Below, piece by piece: positions 50,010 to 54,384 of a stretch of DNA of 64,000 nt (its first letter is position 1; each line of letters starts with the position of its first letter). This stretch comes from Kryptolebias marmoratus (Eukaryota > Chordata > Actinopteri > Cyprinodontiformes > Rivulidae), in the NCBI RefSeq assembly GCF_001649575.2, contig NC_051441.1, forward strand, positions 8,823,456-8,887,455. Reading direction: 5' to 3'. The notes under the pieces are model-generated. The model searched no databases, had not been told where the DNA came from, and saw only the letters and a list, made by a program, of their open reading frames with translations. A program made the position numbers and the translations under genes.

Positions 50010-51935
50010 TATTGTTATTATCATTATTATTATTGTTGTTGTTGTTGTTGTTTTAAATCTGATTTGCGTTCTATATATCTATTCTTTATTTTGTCAGAAA
50101 CACGCAAAAAGCCTATGACTTACAGGCAACCTGCACTTCTGTGCTGCACTGCATTATAGCACCCACTCGGTTTCTCACAATGCAGCGGTAGTGGCCAGCA
50201 TGCAGTCGGTCTAGCGAGGGGATCAGGTACCTAATGGGCACACGAAAAACACAAGTGCAATTGGTCATTGTCAGCATGACAAACAGAAGCATTTGTCATT
50301 GTGCTGCTTTTGTATCACCCACTCTAAGGATGCTAAATTAATTGAAATGTTTAACTGGGCACCTGAAACACAGCTTAAATGGCATCCCACTTAAAAGGTA
50401 AATGCTCTAAACTATAACAAAGCATGTGTGACTTGATGTAACGCTGGATGGTAGATACAGAGCTGCAGAAAGGAGGAACTATTTTTTACACTAGCACAGC
50501 TGAGTTCCTGACAGGCAGGACTCACAAAATCCTATTGTTATCCTGTATCTTCAGTCTGTTCAATCAAATCCTACAAGCACCTGTCACATGTTTCAGACTG
50601 CCACAGCTCTGTCTTCTCTACCCTGACATACATTCATGTTAAATGGTGTGTGTGAAAAGCTAGCTAGATAACCCAAATGTTTATTCTGGAAATGGTTTAG
50701 CCACATAGGAGTGTGGCATTTACCACTGCCACGATTCCCTACTCTGCACTACTCTGCAATTCGGACGTGGGGAGGTTGTGGGGTTGGGGGGGAGGGGTGT
50801 CTGATTAAATGGATTCCAGTTCTACTCTTTGATCAAGGATGGTGAAGAATAATAAGCAGAGGGCTGGCCTGCGAGGCAGACCCGGAGACTAAGCCACGTG
50901 AGAGCAGCCAAATGCTGAGGAAAGACGGGAAAAAACGAAGCGTGTGTGTGTGTGTGTGTGNNNNNNNNNNNNNNNNNNGGAGGAGGGGGTGGGGGGGGTG
51001 GGGGGGGGGGGGGGGGGGGGGGGGAGGGAGAGATATATGAGGGAGTGAAAAAGCATAGCAAAGGGATGCTGGGTGAGTGTGTTTGTGTGATAGCAGTGAT
51101 AGCAATCACACAATCTCCCCTAAGAGTGTTTGTCTGTGTCTAGGGCTTTGGTCAGGCTGTGAATAAAGTCTTGAAAATGGGGCTTGAACTGGATAGAAGG
51201 TGACTTTGACTGTGGACTGTCACTGTGACTTGCGGGGACACACGTCGAGCCCATGTTAGCACAGGCAGAAGCTAAAATCTCTCCTGTTAGAAAGAACTCT
51301 CCTGCGTTGTGTTAAGTGACTGAAATATGTAATATAACATATCCCGGAGAACTCTGCTGTTGGTGAAACAGCATCTTAGCGCTTGTCGGGCAGAGAAGCA
51401 CACCCACACTGTACAAGATGATGAAAAACACGCACTGTGTTATTCTATTACAACAATGATAGTTTTGACAAAAAGCAAGGGAAGAGTGAAAAGACGCATT
51501 ATCTGCTTACACCATCTCTGAATGTCGAGCGCACTCTGAAATACAAATCAGAATGAATCTGAAATTCCCTGAACACAACAGGGAGATGTGCAGCCAAATC
51601 AGTGTTGAATAAATCCATGAAGAATGAGTCTGGAAAATGAATAAAAATGAGCAATTGTGCTATTAGTTACAATTAAATGCTGTTAAAATGTCCTCCTGTG
51701 GTGAGATAATTACAGTTGATGAATAAAAGAAATGATAACAGAATCAGCTCTGGTATGCAAGGTCACATTCCTCACCTGTATTCCAGGGAGAAGCGGGTGA
51801 GCTCTGTCCCGTTGTAGATCCATTTAAATTCCAGGGGCCAACTGCCCTCTGCCATGCAGGTCAGCACCAGGCGGTTTCCCTCCAGATGAACCTGGGTCTG
51901 AGGAGGATCCATCTTAAAATAAGGTGGGACGTCAT
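15846..51935 (-). CDS. sdk2: Sidekick-2 cell adhesion protein, 5'-partial, 44 exons
   Basis: Type I membrane adhesion molecule of the Ig superfamily. Sidekicks mediate homophilic adhesion through their N-terminal Ig domains and specify synaptic layers in the retina; the C-terminal PDZ ligand binds MAGI-type scaffolds (established for the family). The spliced frame gives six Ig domains, thirteen FN3 domains, a transmembrane helix and a tail of about 240 residues ending GFSSFV. All 44 exon joins keep frame; total about 2171 residues, close to the full length of mammalian SDK2, so only the signal-peptide exon(s) are missing. SDK2 rather than SDK1 is supported by the tail motifs [35 protein letters not shown] and [10 protein letters not shown]. 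No frameshift or internal stop was found, so the gene looks intact. Exon boundaries are given separately. The a/b duplicate is undetermined. Confidence 0.96.
16251..17687 (-). other. sdk2: sdk2 intron 43
   Basis: About 1.4 kb between exons 43 and 44. No additional exon or repeat recognised. Confidence 0.7.
17688..17817 (-). CDS. sdk2: sdk2 exon 43: middle cytoplasmic tail
   Basis: Encodes [39 protein letters not shown] and ISDSQ. The [17 protein letters not shown] motif is shared by both vertebrate Sidekicks; [17 protein letters not shown] is SDK2-type. Acceptor GTTCAG|GTCTCC, donor CAG|GTAAGC, phase 0 out. Confidence 0.97.
17818..20279 (-). other. sdk2: sdk2 intron 42
   Basis: About 2.5 kb, AT-rich. 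The part from 18800 to 19900 is more complex and contains short open frames on both strands, none recognisable. No exon supported. Confidence 0.65.
20280..20424 (-). CDS. sdk2: sdk2 exon 42: proximal cytoplasmic tail
   Basis: Encodes [20 protein letters not shown], then [20 protein letters not shown] and NGIYT. The [12 protein letters not shown] and NSFCRKNG blocks match SDK2; the first 13 residues diverge. Acceptor TCCAG|GCAAT, donor CCCG|GTGAGT; phase 1 in, phase 2 out. Confidence 0.94.
20547..20638. repeat. (ACAAA)n microsatellite
   Basis: About 18 near-perfect copies of a five-base unit in sdk2 intron 41. It creates spurious open frames on both strands. Confidence 0.97.
20652..20720. mobile_element. 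MITE end fragment next to the (ACAAA)n tract
   Basis: ACAGGTAAGAT, CTTTCTACAGAAC, TTTAAAAGATCTGAACTAT parallels the terminal inverted repeat and subterminal part of the element at 62175-62525. It abuts the pentanucleotide repeat. Confidence 0.5.
20745..21115 (+). mobile_element. dispersed repeat family A, copy 1 (forward)
   Basis: Begins AAAGGCCTAGCATT, contains GTAAAACTGACTAAATTATA, ATCTTGAATTGGGTTTACTC and CCAATGATTAG, and is truncated near an ACAGACAGGCAAA stretch. Same order of motifs as the copies at 27.5, 40.1 and 47.4 kb. Noncoding. Confidence 0.7.
21480..21760. promoter_or_regulatory. possible conserved noncoding element in intron 41
   Basis: Unusually complex, repeat-free sequence with CTAATTAATGG and other homeodomain-type TAAT cores. 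Its texture resembles vertebrate conserved noncoding elements, but this is judged by eye only. Confidence 0.22.
21916..22441. mobile_element. TTAA-flanked MITE next to the transmembrane exon
   Basis: Left end TTTAAAGGACACTCTGGTCA and right end TGACCAAACTATCCCTTTAA form imperfect terminal inverted repeats, and each end carries TTAA. Length about 525 bases with no coding frame: a non-autonomous element of piggyBac-like (TTAA target) character. It ends 20 bases from the donor GT of exon 41. Confidence 0.65.
22464..22604 (-). CDS. sdk2: sdk2 exon 41: transmembrane helix
   Basis: Encodes [10 protein letters not shown], a hydrophobic helix [20 protein letters not shown] plus ILII, then the basic stop-transfer [10 protein letters not shown]. 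This is the single membrane pass of a type I protein and is almost identical to SDK2. Acceptor TTTCAG|CTCAG, donor TCAG|GTAGGA. A TTAA-flanked repeat ends 22 bases 3' of the exon. Confidence 0.97.
22705..22869 (-). CDS. sdk2: sdk2 exon 40: FN3-13, second half
   Basis: Encodes [39 protein letters not shown] and [10 protein letters not shown], the last extracellular domain. Acceptor TTACAG|ATGAA, donor TCAG|GTTAAT (weak). Confidence 0.96.
22962..23087 (-). CDS. sdk2: sdk2 exon 39: FN3-13, first half
   Basis: Encodes [40 protein letters not shown] and PS. Acceptor TTCTTAG|GAGCC, donor TCTG|GTGAGC. The preceding intron is 99 bases. Confidence 0.95.
23187..23348 (-). CDS. sdk2: sdk2 exon 38: FN3-12, second half
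   Basis: Encodes [40 protein letters not shown] and [11 protein letters not shown]. Acceptor CTCCAG|GTGTC, donor GAAG|GTAGGA. Confidence 0.95.
23451..23466. repeat. (AC)n dinucleotide repeat
   Basis: Eight AC units in sdk2 intron 37. Confidence 0.8.
23953..24090 (-). CDS. sdk2: sdk2 exon 37: FN3-12, first half
   Basis: Encodes [39 protein letters not shown] and EPCTPVD. NVS is a sequon. Acceptor TTAAAG|CACCA, donor GATG|GTGAGA. Confidence 0.95.
24091..25762 (-). other. sdk2: sdk2 intron 36
   Basis: About 1.7 kb between exons 36 and 37. The left part is occupied by reverse copies of repeat family A; no exon seen. Confidence 0.7.
24258..24815 (-). mobile_element. dispersed repeat family A, reverse copy, partly doubled
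   Basis: Begins TATCACCCAACACCAAAAGT. The block GCAAAATATC...ATGAAT...TTCAA/TTTTAATAAAAC occurs twice (near 24318 and 24609), as does the ACAGC...ACC block, so two nested or tandem copies are present. Confidence 0.6.
25763..25949 (-). CDS. sdk2: sdk2 exon 36: FN3-11, second half
   Basis: Encodes [39 protein letters not shown] and [20 protein letters not shown] and NLT are sequons. Acceptor TTTCAG|ATTTA, donor GCAG|GTGCAA (weak). Confidence 0.95.
26077..26192 (-). CDS. sdk2: sdk2 exon 35: FN3-11, first half
   Basis: Encodes [20 protein letters not shown] then [19 protein letters not shown]. Acceptor TTCTAG|TCCCA, donor AAG|GTATCC, phase 0 out. Confidence 0.95.
26332..26433 (-). CDS. sdk2: sdk2 exon 34: FN3-10, part 4
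   Basis: Encodes [20 protein letters not shown] then [14 protein letters not shown], the closing strands of FN3-10. Acceptor TTGTAG|ATTTG, donor GCGG|GTATGT. Confidence 0.95.
26871..26927 (-). CDS. sdk2: sdk2 exon 33: FN3-10, 57-base symmetric exon
   Basis: Encodes [22 protein letters not shown] is a sequon. The exon is 57 bases with phase 1 at both ends, so skipping it would keep frame. Acceptor CTTCAG|CTCCT, donor GACA|GTAAGT. Confidence 0.93.
27054..27189 (-). CDS. sdk2: sdk2 exon 32: FN3-10, part 2
   Basis: Encodes [40 protein letters not shown] and WADFT. Acceptor TTCTAG|CCTCC, donor ACTG|GTGAGT. Confidence 0.94.
27323..27393 (-). CDS. sdk2: sdk2 exon 31: FN3-10, part 1
   Basis: Encodes [20 protein letters not shown] then VRWQ. 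71 bases; FN3-10 is spread over four exons. Acceptor TTCTAG|CGCCA, donor CAG|GTACGA, phase 0 out. Confidence 0.93.
27548..28025 (+). mobile_element. dispersed repeat family A, copy 2 (forward)
   Basis: Runs from AAAGGTCTAACATTCTTTAG to TTTGCCTTCGGCAGCAGGTG just right of exon 31's intron. Shares ordered motifs with the copies at 40.1 and 47.4 kb. It lies entirely in sdk2 intron 30 and ends 29 bases from the donor of exon 30. Confidence 0.7.
28055..28158 (-). CDS. sdk2: sdk2 exon 30: FN3-9, second half
   Basis: Encodes [20 protein letters not shown] and [15 protein letters not shown]. The preceding intron is only 81 bases. Acceptor TTTAAAG|GTTAAA, donor GATG|GTAAGC. Confidence 0.95.
28240..28441 (-). 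CDS. sdk2: sdk2 exon 29: FN3-9, first half
   Basis: Encodes [40 protein letters not shown] and [14 protein letters not shown]. On the coding strand a (GT)8 run ends only seven bases before the acceptor (CCTTCAG|CTCG). Donor CAG|GTAGTT, phase 2 out. Confidence 0.96.
28449..28464. repeat. (AC)8 repeat abutting the exon 29 acceptor
   Basis: On the coding (minus) strand this is (GT)8 followed by CCTTCAG and exon 29, so it replaces most of the polypyrimidine tract. Confidence 0.9.
28537..28731 (-). CDS. sdk2: sdk2 exon 28: FN3-8, second half
   Basis: Encodes [40 protein letters not shown] and [17 protein letters not shown]. The serine run sits in the loop where SDK2 has NTTTANT. Acceptor TTGTAG|CCTAC, donor AGAG|GTGAGG. 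Confidence 0.96.
29106..29204 (-). CDS. sdk2: sdk2 exon 27: FN3-8, first half
   Basis: Encodes [20 protein letters not shown] then [13 protein letters not shown]. Acceptor TAACAG|TACCA, donor CTGG|GTGAGA, phase 1 at both ends. Confidence 0.95.
29517..29706 (-). CDS. sdk2: sdk2 exon 26: FN3-7, second half
   Basis: Encodes [40 protein letters not shown] and ILERTLDD. Acceptor TCTCAG|GTTGT, donor GATG|GTAAAC. Confidence 0.96.
29819..29934 (-). CDS. sdk2: sdk2 exon 25: FN3-7, first half
   Basis: Encodes [20 protein letters not shown], then [22 protein letters not shown] is a sequon. Acceptor CTGCAG|TGCCT, donor AAG|GTCAGT, phase 0 out, like exons 17 and 35. Confidence 0.95.
30009..30246 (-). 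CDS. sdk2: sdk2 exon 24: FN3-6, remainder
   Basis: Encodes [39 protein letters not shown] and [16 protein letters not shown]. Phase 0 in, phase 1 out. Acceptor TCTCAG|CCTCT, donor TCTG|GTAAAG. Confidence 0.96.
31206..31356 (-). CDS. sdk2: sdk2 exon 23: end of FN3-5, start of FN3-6
   Basis: Encodes [20 protein letters not shown] and the start of FN3-6, [20 protein letters not shown] then WLRWV. NVT is a sequon. The codon across the 5' junction reads arginine where SDK2 has serine. Acceptor TCTCAG|GTTCA, donor GTG|GTAAGA. Confidence 0.95.
31659..31768 (-). CDS. sdk2: sdk2 exon 22: FN3-5, middle
   Basis: Encodes [20 protein letters not shown] and [13 protein letters not shown]. Acceptor CCTCAG|ATTGG, donor ACAG|GTGAGC, phase 0 in and 2 out. 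Confidence 0.95.
31914..32035 (-). CDS. sdk2: sdk2 exon 21: FN3-5, first third
   Basis: Encodes [19 protein letters not shown], then [22 protein letters not shown]3-5 is split over three exons. Acceptor TGACAG|AGCTG, donor CTCAG|GTAAGA, phase 0 out. Confidence 0.95.
32225..32416 (-). CDS. sdk2: sdk2 exon 20: FN3-4, second half
   Basis: Encodes [40 protein letters not shown] and [12 protein letters not shown] and NLT are sequons. Acceptor TTTTAG|GCTAT, donor CCGG|GTCAGT. Confidence 0.96.
32533..32631 (-). CDS. sdk2: sdk2 exon 19: FN3-4, first half
   Basis: Encodes [19 protein letters not shown], then [15 protein letters not shown], matching the SDK2 fourth FN3 domain. Acceptor TTCTAG|CCCCTG, donor ACAG|GTAGCT. 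Confidence 0.94.
32735..32930 (-). CDS. sdk2: sdk2 exon 18: FN3-3, second half
   Basis: Encodes [40 protein letters not shown] and VRTHED. Phase 0 in, phase 1 out. Acceptor CTCCAG|CTCCTG, donor GATA|GTATGT. Confidence 0.96.
33168..33283 (-). CDS. sdk2: sdk2 exon 17: FN3-3, first half
   Basis: Encodes [20 protein letters not shown], then [22 protein letters not shown] is a sequon. Ends in phase 0 (TATAAG|GTGAGC); acceptor GATCAG|TGCCC. Confidence 0.95.
33284..36152 (-). other. sdk2: sdk2 intron 16
   Basis: About 2.9 kb between exons 16 and 17. Contains repeat family A in reverse at 35221-35652; otherwise no exon or repeat recognised. Confidence 0.7.
35221..35652 (-). mobile_element. dispersed repeat family A, reverse copy
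   Basis: Starts TTATCACCTGGTGCCTAAAG and ends CATTCCTTCAAGAAATGCTA-GGC, the reverse complement of the forward copies' GCCTAGCATTCCTTGAAGG start. Two GTTAGCAAAA blocks suggest an internal duplication. Confidence 0.7.
36153..36334 (-). CDS. sdk2: sdk2 exon 16: FN3-2, second half
   Basis: Encodes [39 protein letters not shown] and [13 protein letters not shown] is a glycosylation sequon. Acceptor TGTCAG|GTACT, donor GGAG|GTGAGA. The following intron is about 2.9 kb and contains a dispersed repeat copy. Confidence 0.96.
36713..36853 (-). CDS. sdk2: sdk2 exon 15: FN3-2, first half
   Basis: Encodes [17 protein letters not shown], then [20 protein letters not shown] and GYII. Nearly identical to SDK2. 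Acceptor CTGCAG|ACTGA, donor CAG|GTAAGC. Confidence 0.96.
38032..38179 (-). CDS. sdk2: sdk2 exon 14: FN3-1, second half
   Basis: Encodes [14 protein letters not shown], then [20 protein letters not shown] and SKETD, the closing strands of FN3-1. Acceptor TTTTAG|ACGCT, donor CG|GTGGGT; phase 1 in, phase 2 out. Confidence 0.95.
38802..38938 (-). CDS. sdk2: sdk2 exon 13: FN3-1, first half
   Basis: Encodes [15 protein letters not shown], the FN3 B-strand [16 protein letters not shown] and [13 protein letters not shown] is a glycosylation sequon. The acceptor ACATACAG|GCAAC has almost no pyrimidine tract. Donor ACA|GTGAGT. Confidence 0.94.
39207..39383 (-). CDS. sdk2: sdk2 exon 12: Ig6, second half
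   Basis: Encodes [37 protein letters not shown] with the F-strand cysteine, and [13 protein letters not shown]. Acceptor CTGCAG|GTATG is strong; the frame requires the donor CAG|GTCTGC, a weak GT site. Reading through the donor adds 28 residues before a stop at about 39119. Confidence 0.95.
39424..39450. repeat. (AC)n dinucleotide repeat
   Basis: About 13 AC units, 40 bases upstream (coding sense) of the exon 12 acceptor. Confidence 0.92.
40092..40566 (+). mobile_element. dispersed repeat family A, copy 3 (forward)
   Basis: Runs from TAATTAAAGGCCTAGCC through GTAAAACTGACTACATTACA, CATCTTAAATTAGGTTGACT and CAATGATTACGTTCTGCAAG to CATCTTTCGTTGTCGGGCAG. One of the longest copies; in sdk2 intron 11. 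Confidence 0.75.
40630..40732 (-). CDS. sdk2: sdk2 exon 11: Ig6, first half
   Basis: Encodes [18 protein letters not shown] then [16 protein letters not shown], with the B-strand cysteine. Acceptor TTCACAG|CACG, donor GAG|GTAAAA; phase 1 in, phase 2 out. A dispersed repeat copy lies just 3' of it in the next intron. Confidence 0.95.
41096..41263 (-). CDS. sdk2: sdk2 exon 10: Ig5, second half
   Basis: Encodes [35 protein letters not shown] with the F-strand cysteine, and EASADLVVW. One of the most conserved blocks of the gene. Acceptor CTGCAG|GTGAAC, donor TGGG|GTAAGA. Confidence 0.97.
41564..41680 (-). CDS. sdk2: sdk2 exon 9: Ig5, first half
   Basis: Encodes [20 protein letters not shown], then [19 protein letters not shown] with B-strand cysteine and C-strand tryptophan. 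NIT is a glycosylation sequon. Acceptor ACTCAG|GTATTG, donor AAAG|GTGCGT. Confidence 0.95.
42167..42361 (-). CDS. sdk2: sdk2 exon 8: Ig4, second half
   Basis: Encodes [20 protein letters not shown], then [18 protein letters not shown] with the F-strand cysteine, ending TYLAVT. Ig1-Ig4 form the horseshoe homophilic unit in known Sidekick structures. Acceptor CTGCAG|GAACA, donor ACAA|GTATGT. Confidence 0.96.
42487..42570 (-). CDS. sdk2: sdk2 exon 7: Ig4, first half
   Basis: Encodes [19 protein letters not shown] then [10 protein letters not shown], with the B-strand cysteine. 84 bases, phase 1 at both ends. Acceptor AAACAG|AATATC, donor CGAG|GTGTGT. Confidence 0.95.
42785..42975 (-). CDS. sdk2: sdk2 exon 6: Ig3, second half
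   Basis: Encodes [13 protein letters not shown] (C-strand tryptophan) and [20 protein letters not shown], with the F-strand cysteine, ending HVL. The [14 protein letters not shown] block is near identical to SDK2. Acceptor CATCTAG|ACCCC, donor CTTG|GTAATT. Confidence 0.96.
43402..43513 (-). CDS. sdk2: sdk2 exon 5: Ig3, first half
   Basis: Encodes [20 protein letters not shown] and [15 protein letters not shown], with the B-strand cysteine of Ig3. Acceptor AATAG|ATATAG, donor CAAG|GTACAT; phase 1 in, phase 2 out. Intron upstream is about 3.3 kb, the largest between mapped exons. Confidence 0.95.
43514..46821 (-). other. sdk2: sdk2 intron 4
   Basis: About 3.3 kb between exons 4 and 5. Mostly AT-rich, unique-looking sequence without recognised repeats or exons; parts around 44.5-45.5 kb have many TAAT cores. 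Confidence 0.65.
46822..46955 (-). CDS. sdk2: sdk2 exon 4: Ig2, second half
   Basis: Encodes [19 protein letters not shown] then [20 protein letters not shown]. The F-strand cysteine is replaced by alanine, matching the missing partner in exon 3, so Ig2 has no canonical disulfide. NKTS is a glycosylation sequon. Acceptor GTCAG|TGCC, donor GAGA|GTAAGT. Confidence 0.95.
47447..47930 (+). mobile_element. dispersed repeat family A, copy 4 (forward)
   Basis: Runs from AATTGAAAGGCCTAGTGTTC through CTATAAAATTGACTCAGTTA, CACCTTGAATTGGGTTGACT and CAATGATTTTATTCTG to CCTTGCCTTTGGAACAGGGC. Best alignable to the copy at 40.1 kb. Confidence 0.75.
48807..48823. repeat. (TA)n dinucleotide repeat
   Basis: About eight TA units in sdk2 intron 3. 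Confidence 0.85.
49728..49875 (-). CDS. sdk2: sdk2 exon 3: Ig2, first half
   Basis: Encodes [19 protein letters not shown] and [20 protein letters not shown]. The C-strand tryptophan is present, but the position where Ig domains carry the B-strand cysteine is not cysteine (GALIHAP). Mammalian SDK2 lacks it too. Acceptor CTCCTAG|ATATG, donor CAT|GTAAGT. Confidence 0.94.
49944..50052. repeat. (CAT)n-(TTG/TTA)n trinucleotide repeat in a 248-base intron
   Basis: About 22 perfect CAT units followed by ATT and GTT units. It fills nearly half of sdk2 intron 2 (49876-50123), 72 bases from the donor. It makes a false polyhistidine frame on the plus strand. Confidence 0.96.
50124..50230 (-). CDS. sdk2: sdk2 exon 2: Ig1, second half
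   Basis: Encodes [20 protein letters not shown]..., with the F-strand cysteine that closes the Ig1 disulfide. Acceptor ATTAG|GTACC, donor GCCT|GTAAGT; phase 2 in, phase 1 out. No stretch in the track-length range marks this exon; it was found by reading the frame directly. Confidence 0.94.
50941..51025. repeat. (GT)n, assembly gap and G run
   Basis: A (GT)n tract is followed by 18 N (50961-50978) and then an almost pure G tract of about 46 bases. The gap marks failed sequencing through a G-rich microsatellite; its true length is unknown. Located in sdk2 intron 1 of the window (between exons 1 and 2). Confidence 0.95.
51776..51935 (-). CDS. sdk2: sdk2 exon 1 in window: Ig1, first half
   Basis: Encodes DDVPPYFK, then the Ig1 B-strand cysteine in LTCMAEG and the C-strand tryptophan in [10 protein letters not shown] (an N-glycosylation sequon). 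DDVPPYF is the start of the mature Sidekick-2 protein just after the signal peptide. Donor CAG|GTGAGG leaves phase 2. The acceptor is ambiguous by one codon (CTAG at 51939 or TAG at 51936); phase 1 entry (51935) is preferred because most sdk exons enter in phase 1. Confidence 0.92.
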
Positions 51936-54350
51936 CTACTAGAAGCAGAAATTGGAAAAATGTAGGTAAAAACGAGTAATAAAACCTCCAAAGGAAACAA
52001 AAGTGTGAATAGAAACGACTGAAAGTAAAACAGTGAGTGGGGGTTGTTAGTAAAAAGATGAAATCTATGATCCAGTAACTCATGTGAGAAGATTCACACA
52101 ACAGTCTCAGCAGTTCATGGGAAATGAGGGCTCAGAACAAGCCATTTCCATTTTTCTTCTGCACTTATTAGGAACTTGAAGGTCAACAGCAAATATTGCC
52201 CAAAAAAGCAGATGGAATAAATTGCTACTGCAAACACATCTTACTCTTTTCTTTCAAATTGAAATGTGCTGGCAGAGAGGGGGAAGAGCAATTTGTGCTG
52301 CAAAAAAGTAGTTTAAATGAACACTTCCATACCTTTAAACTACTAAAAAGAGGATGGGGCGGAAGATAGAGAGAGGAGCGAAGTGGGAATAGTCAAAGCA
52401 GATGGAGAAAAATACGACATTAGGAAAAAAATGGAACGCAAGCAATTTAGATGAGGAGAGAGTAAGAAAGTAGGAAGCAATGGGAGGCGGTGGTGGGGTT
52501 GCTTTAGAAAACACAAAGTTTCCCCGTCTTAAACCCCTTTCTCTGACAGGATGAGTTATGCTTTGAGCCTCCCTTCATTTATCTTTATAGTTCCCTAATG
52601 CAGCCAGATTATACAAGCCCCATCTGCAACACTGCACACAGCCAGTGCAGCCACAAAAAAAAAAAGCCTTTAAGGTGATGCGCAAAGTCCAGGGCTGAGT
52701 TTCGAGACAAAGTGCTTTCATTTGAGCTGATGAAAAAGGCATGATCAGACCTATTGATCTGTCTGCCTCACCAGCCATGGGCGACACTGAGCCAATTGTG
52801 CCAGTGTTTGTGGCGGGCTAATTAAAGTCTGTATTAATAGTTGCAGCAAGCCACTAAGGCCCGAAGCACGGCTGGTTTTAAGCCTGCCACCCTGGCTGAT
52901 CACTGGTGCCTTCCTTACTCTCCACACCTATACACAAGTTCAAACACAAGATTTATGAGATAAGATGCAGAGTGTTGTGTGGCAGAACAGGGTAAATGTG
53001 AGGGCAGTCCTATTGCACAGGGAAGGGGACACAGAAAATTTAACCCGATTGAAATCATAAATAAAAGAATGAGTATGGAGCTCAGTGTTTTCCCATATGC
53101 AGCCATGTGTGCAGAGTACAAATATATAACAGAACACATTACAGTTTTGTAGTCTTTTAATCACCCTACTCAAAAAAATGACAACAATTTAATTCAAAAA
53201 CCAGTTCCTTTATTTTTTAAATTTTATTTAACAGTCCAGTCCTTGGCTCATCTGCTCTGTCTATCACCCTTCCATCAACATCTCCAAAACAAACACTATC
53301 AAAACCAAAAGGCACTTTAAACTGATCCTTGGCTGAGCCTCAATAAGGGAGCCATTGCTTTATTTTTTCTTTCTCCATGCCCAGGCTGCTGGAGTGGTAG
53401 CTCTGTTGTAATTCCATCCACCAGAAAAAATGCATTTGCACTTGACACACACATACCAAATCCAAAACATTCACTTATGGCTGAACAATCACACATAAAG
53501 CAACATGAGACCCCTTCTAGCTGAATCAGGGGCTCGGTGGCTATGTGCACTTAGCGGTGCCACTCCATCAACAAGGCCACCATTAGGAACCTACACATGC
53601 AAAACCCAGACTCACACATCAATCATCTGTGTCATAATCCTGAGTTTTTTTGGGGTTGTTGTTTGGTTTTGTTTTATTTCCTTGGCTATTCTGTTCATAC
53701 TTTACCATGTTTTCCTTGGTTTATGGTTTAGATTCCTTCTGTTTTGTTTTTCAGTGTCATCAGCCATTTTTCCATCAGTCTTTCTTGCCCTTAGTTAACC
53801 ATTCACACCTGCTCTTCAAGTTCATTAGTCTCAGCTATTAACATTAGTAATTATTCCTCTCCACCTACTTATACTCTCAGTTCTCTTTCACTCACCAGCC
53901 CATCATCCTGTTACACTGTTGGTTCCCTGCTTATTTCCCACTTGCTCCTCTTTGGTTTAGCCTCAGTTTTTTGTTGCTGCCCTATCAGCTGTTTATTTTT
54001 GTTATTAAAGTTCAAGTTTGTTCTCTAGTCCTCCAGTTCTAGTCCTTCTTGAAACAATTCTTCACAGTCTGAGGCAAGTAGCATGCATAATATTGACTTA
54101 CTGATGTGAACAGGGAATTAAGTGCACTCTAATCTCCTTTGTGGTTACCTGTTATGCTCATGTGATCACATTCCTTGCTGGCTCAAATGACCCATCAAAA
54201 TGAAATCTGATAATAAATCCCTACACATGACTAACATGTGACACTTGTGACCAATTTTACATTTAGAGTGAAGAGCATGTTTTTAAGAACAAACCCATCT
54301 AATGAGAGAGAAAAGTCAATGTTTGGATTAATCAAAGCTCAGAATCTGAA

Positions 54351-54384
54351 CCCCCCCACCACTACCACCACCACCACCACCACT
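54351..54384. repeat. C run plus (CCA)n repeat
   Basis: Seven C followed by about nine ACC/CCA units in the presumed sdk2 first intron. Confidence 0.85.

Noticed and set aside
49944..50052. Regular repeats considered as a CRISPR array
   Set aside because: Simple trinucleotide repeat without spacers, in a vertebrate intron.
49896..50159. Plus-strand frame with a long histidine run
   Set aside because: Product of the CAT microsatellite in sdk2 intron 2; no support outside the repeat.
15846..51935. Assignment to Sidekick-1 instead of Sidekick-2
   Set aside because: Tail motifs SDSEYE, QQKG, LFRPK and [10 protein letters not shown] and the TM-flanking [10 protein letters not shown] follow SDK2; SDK1 differs at these points.
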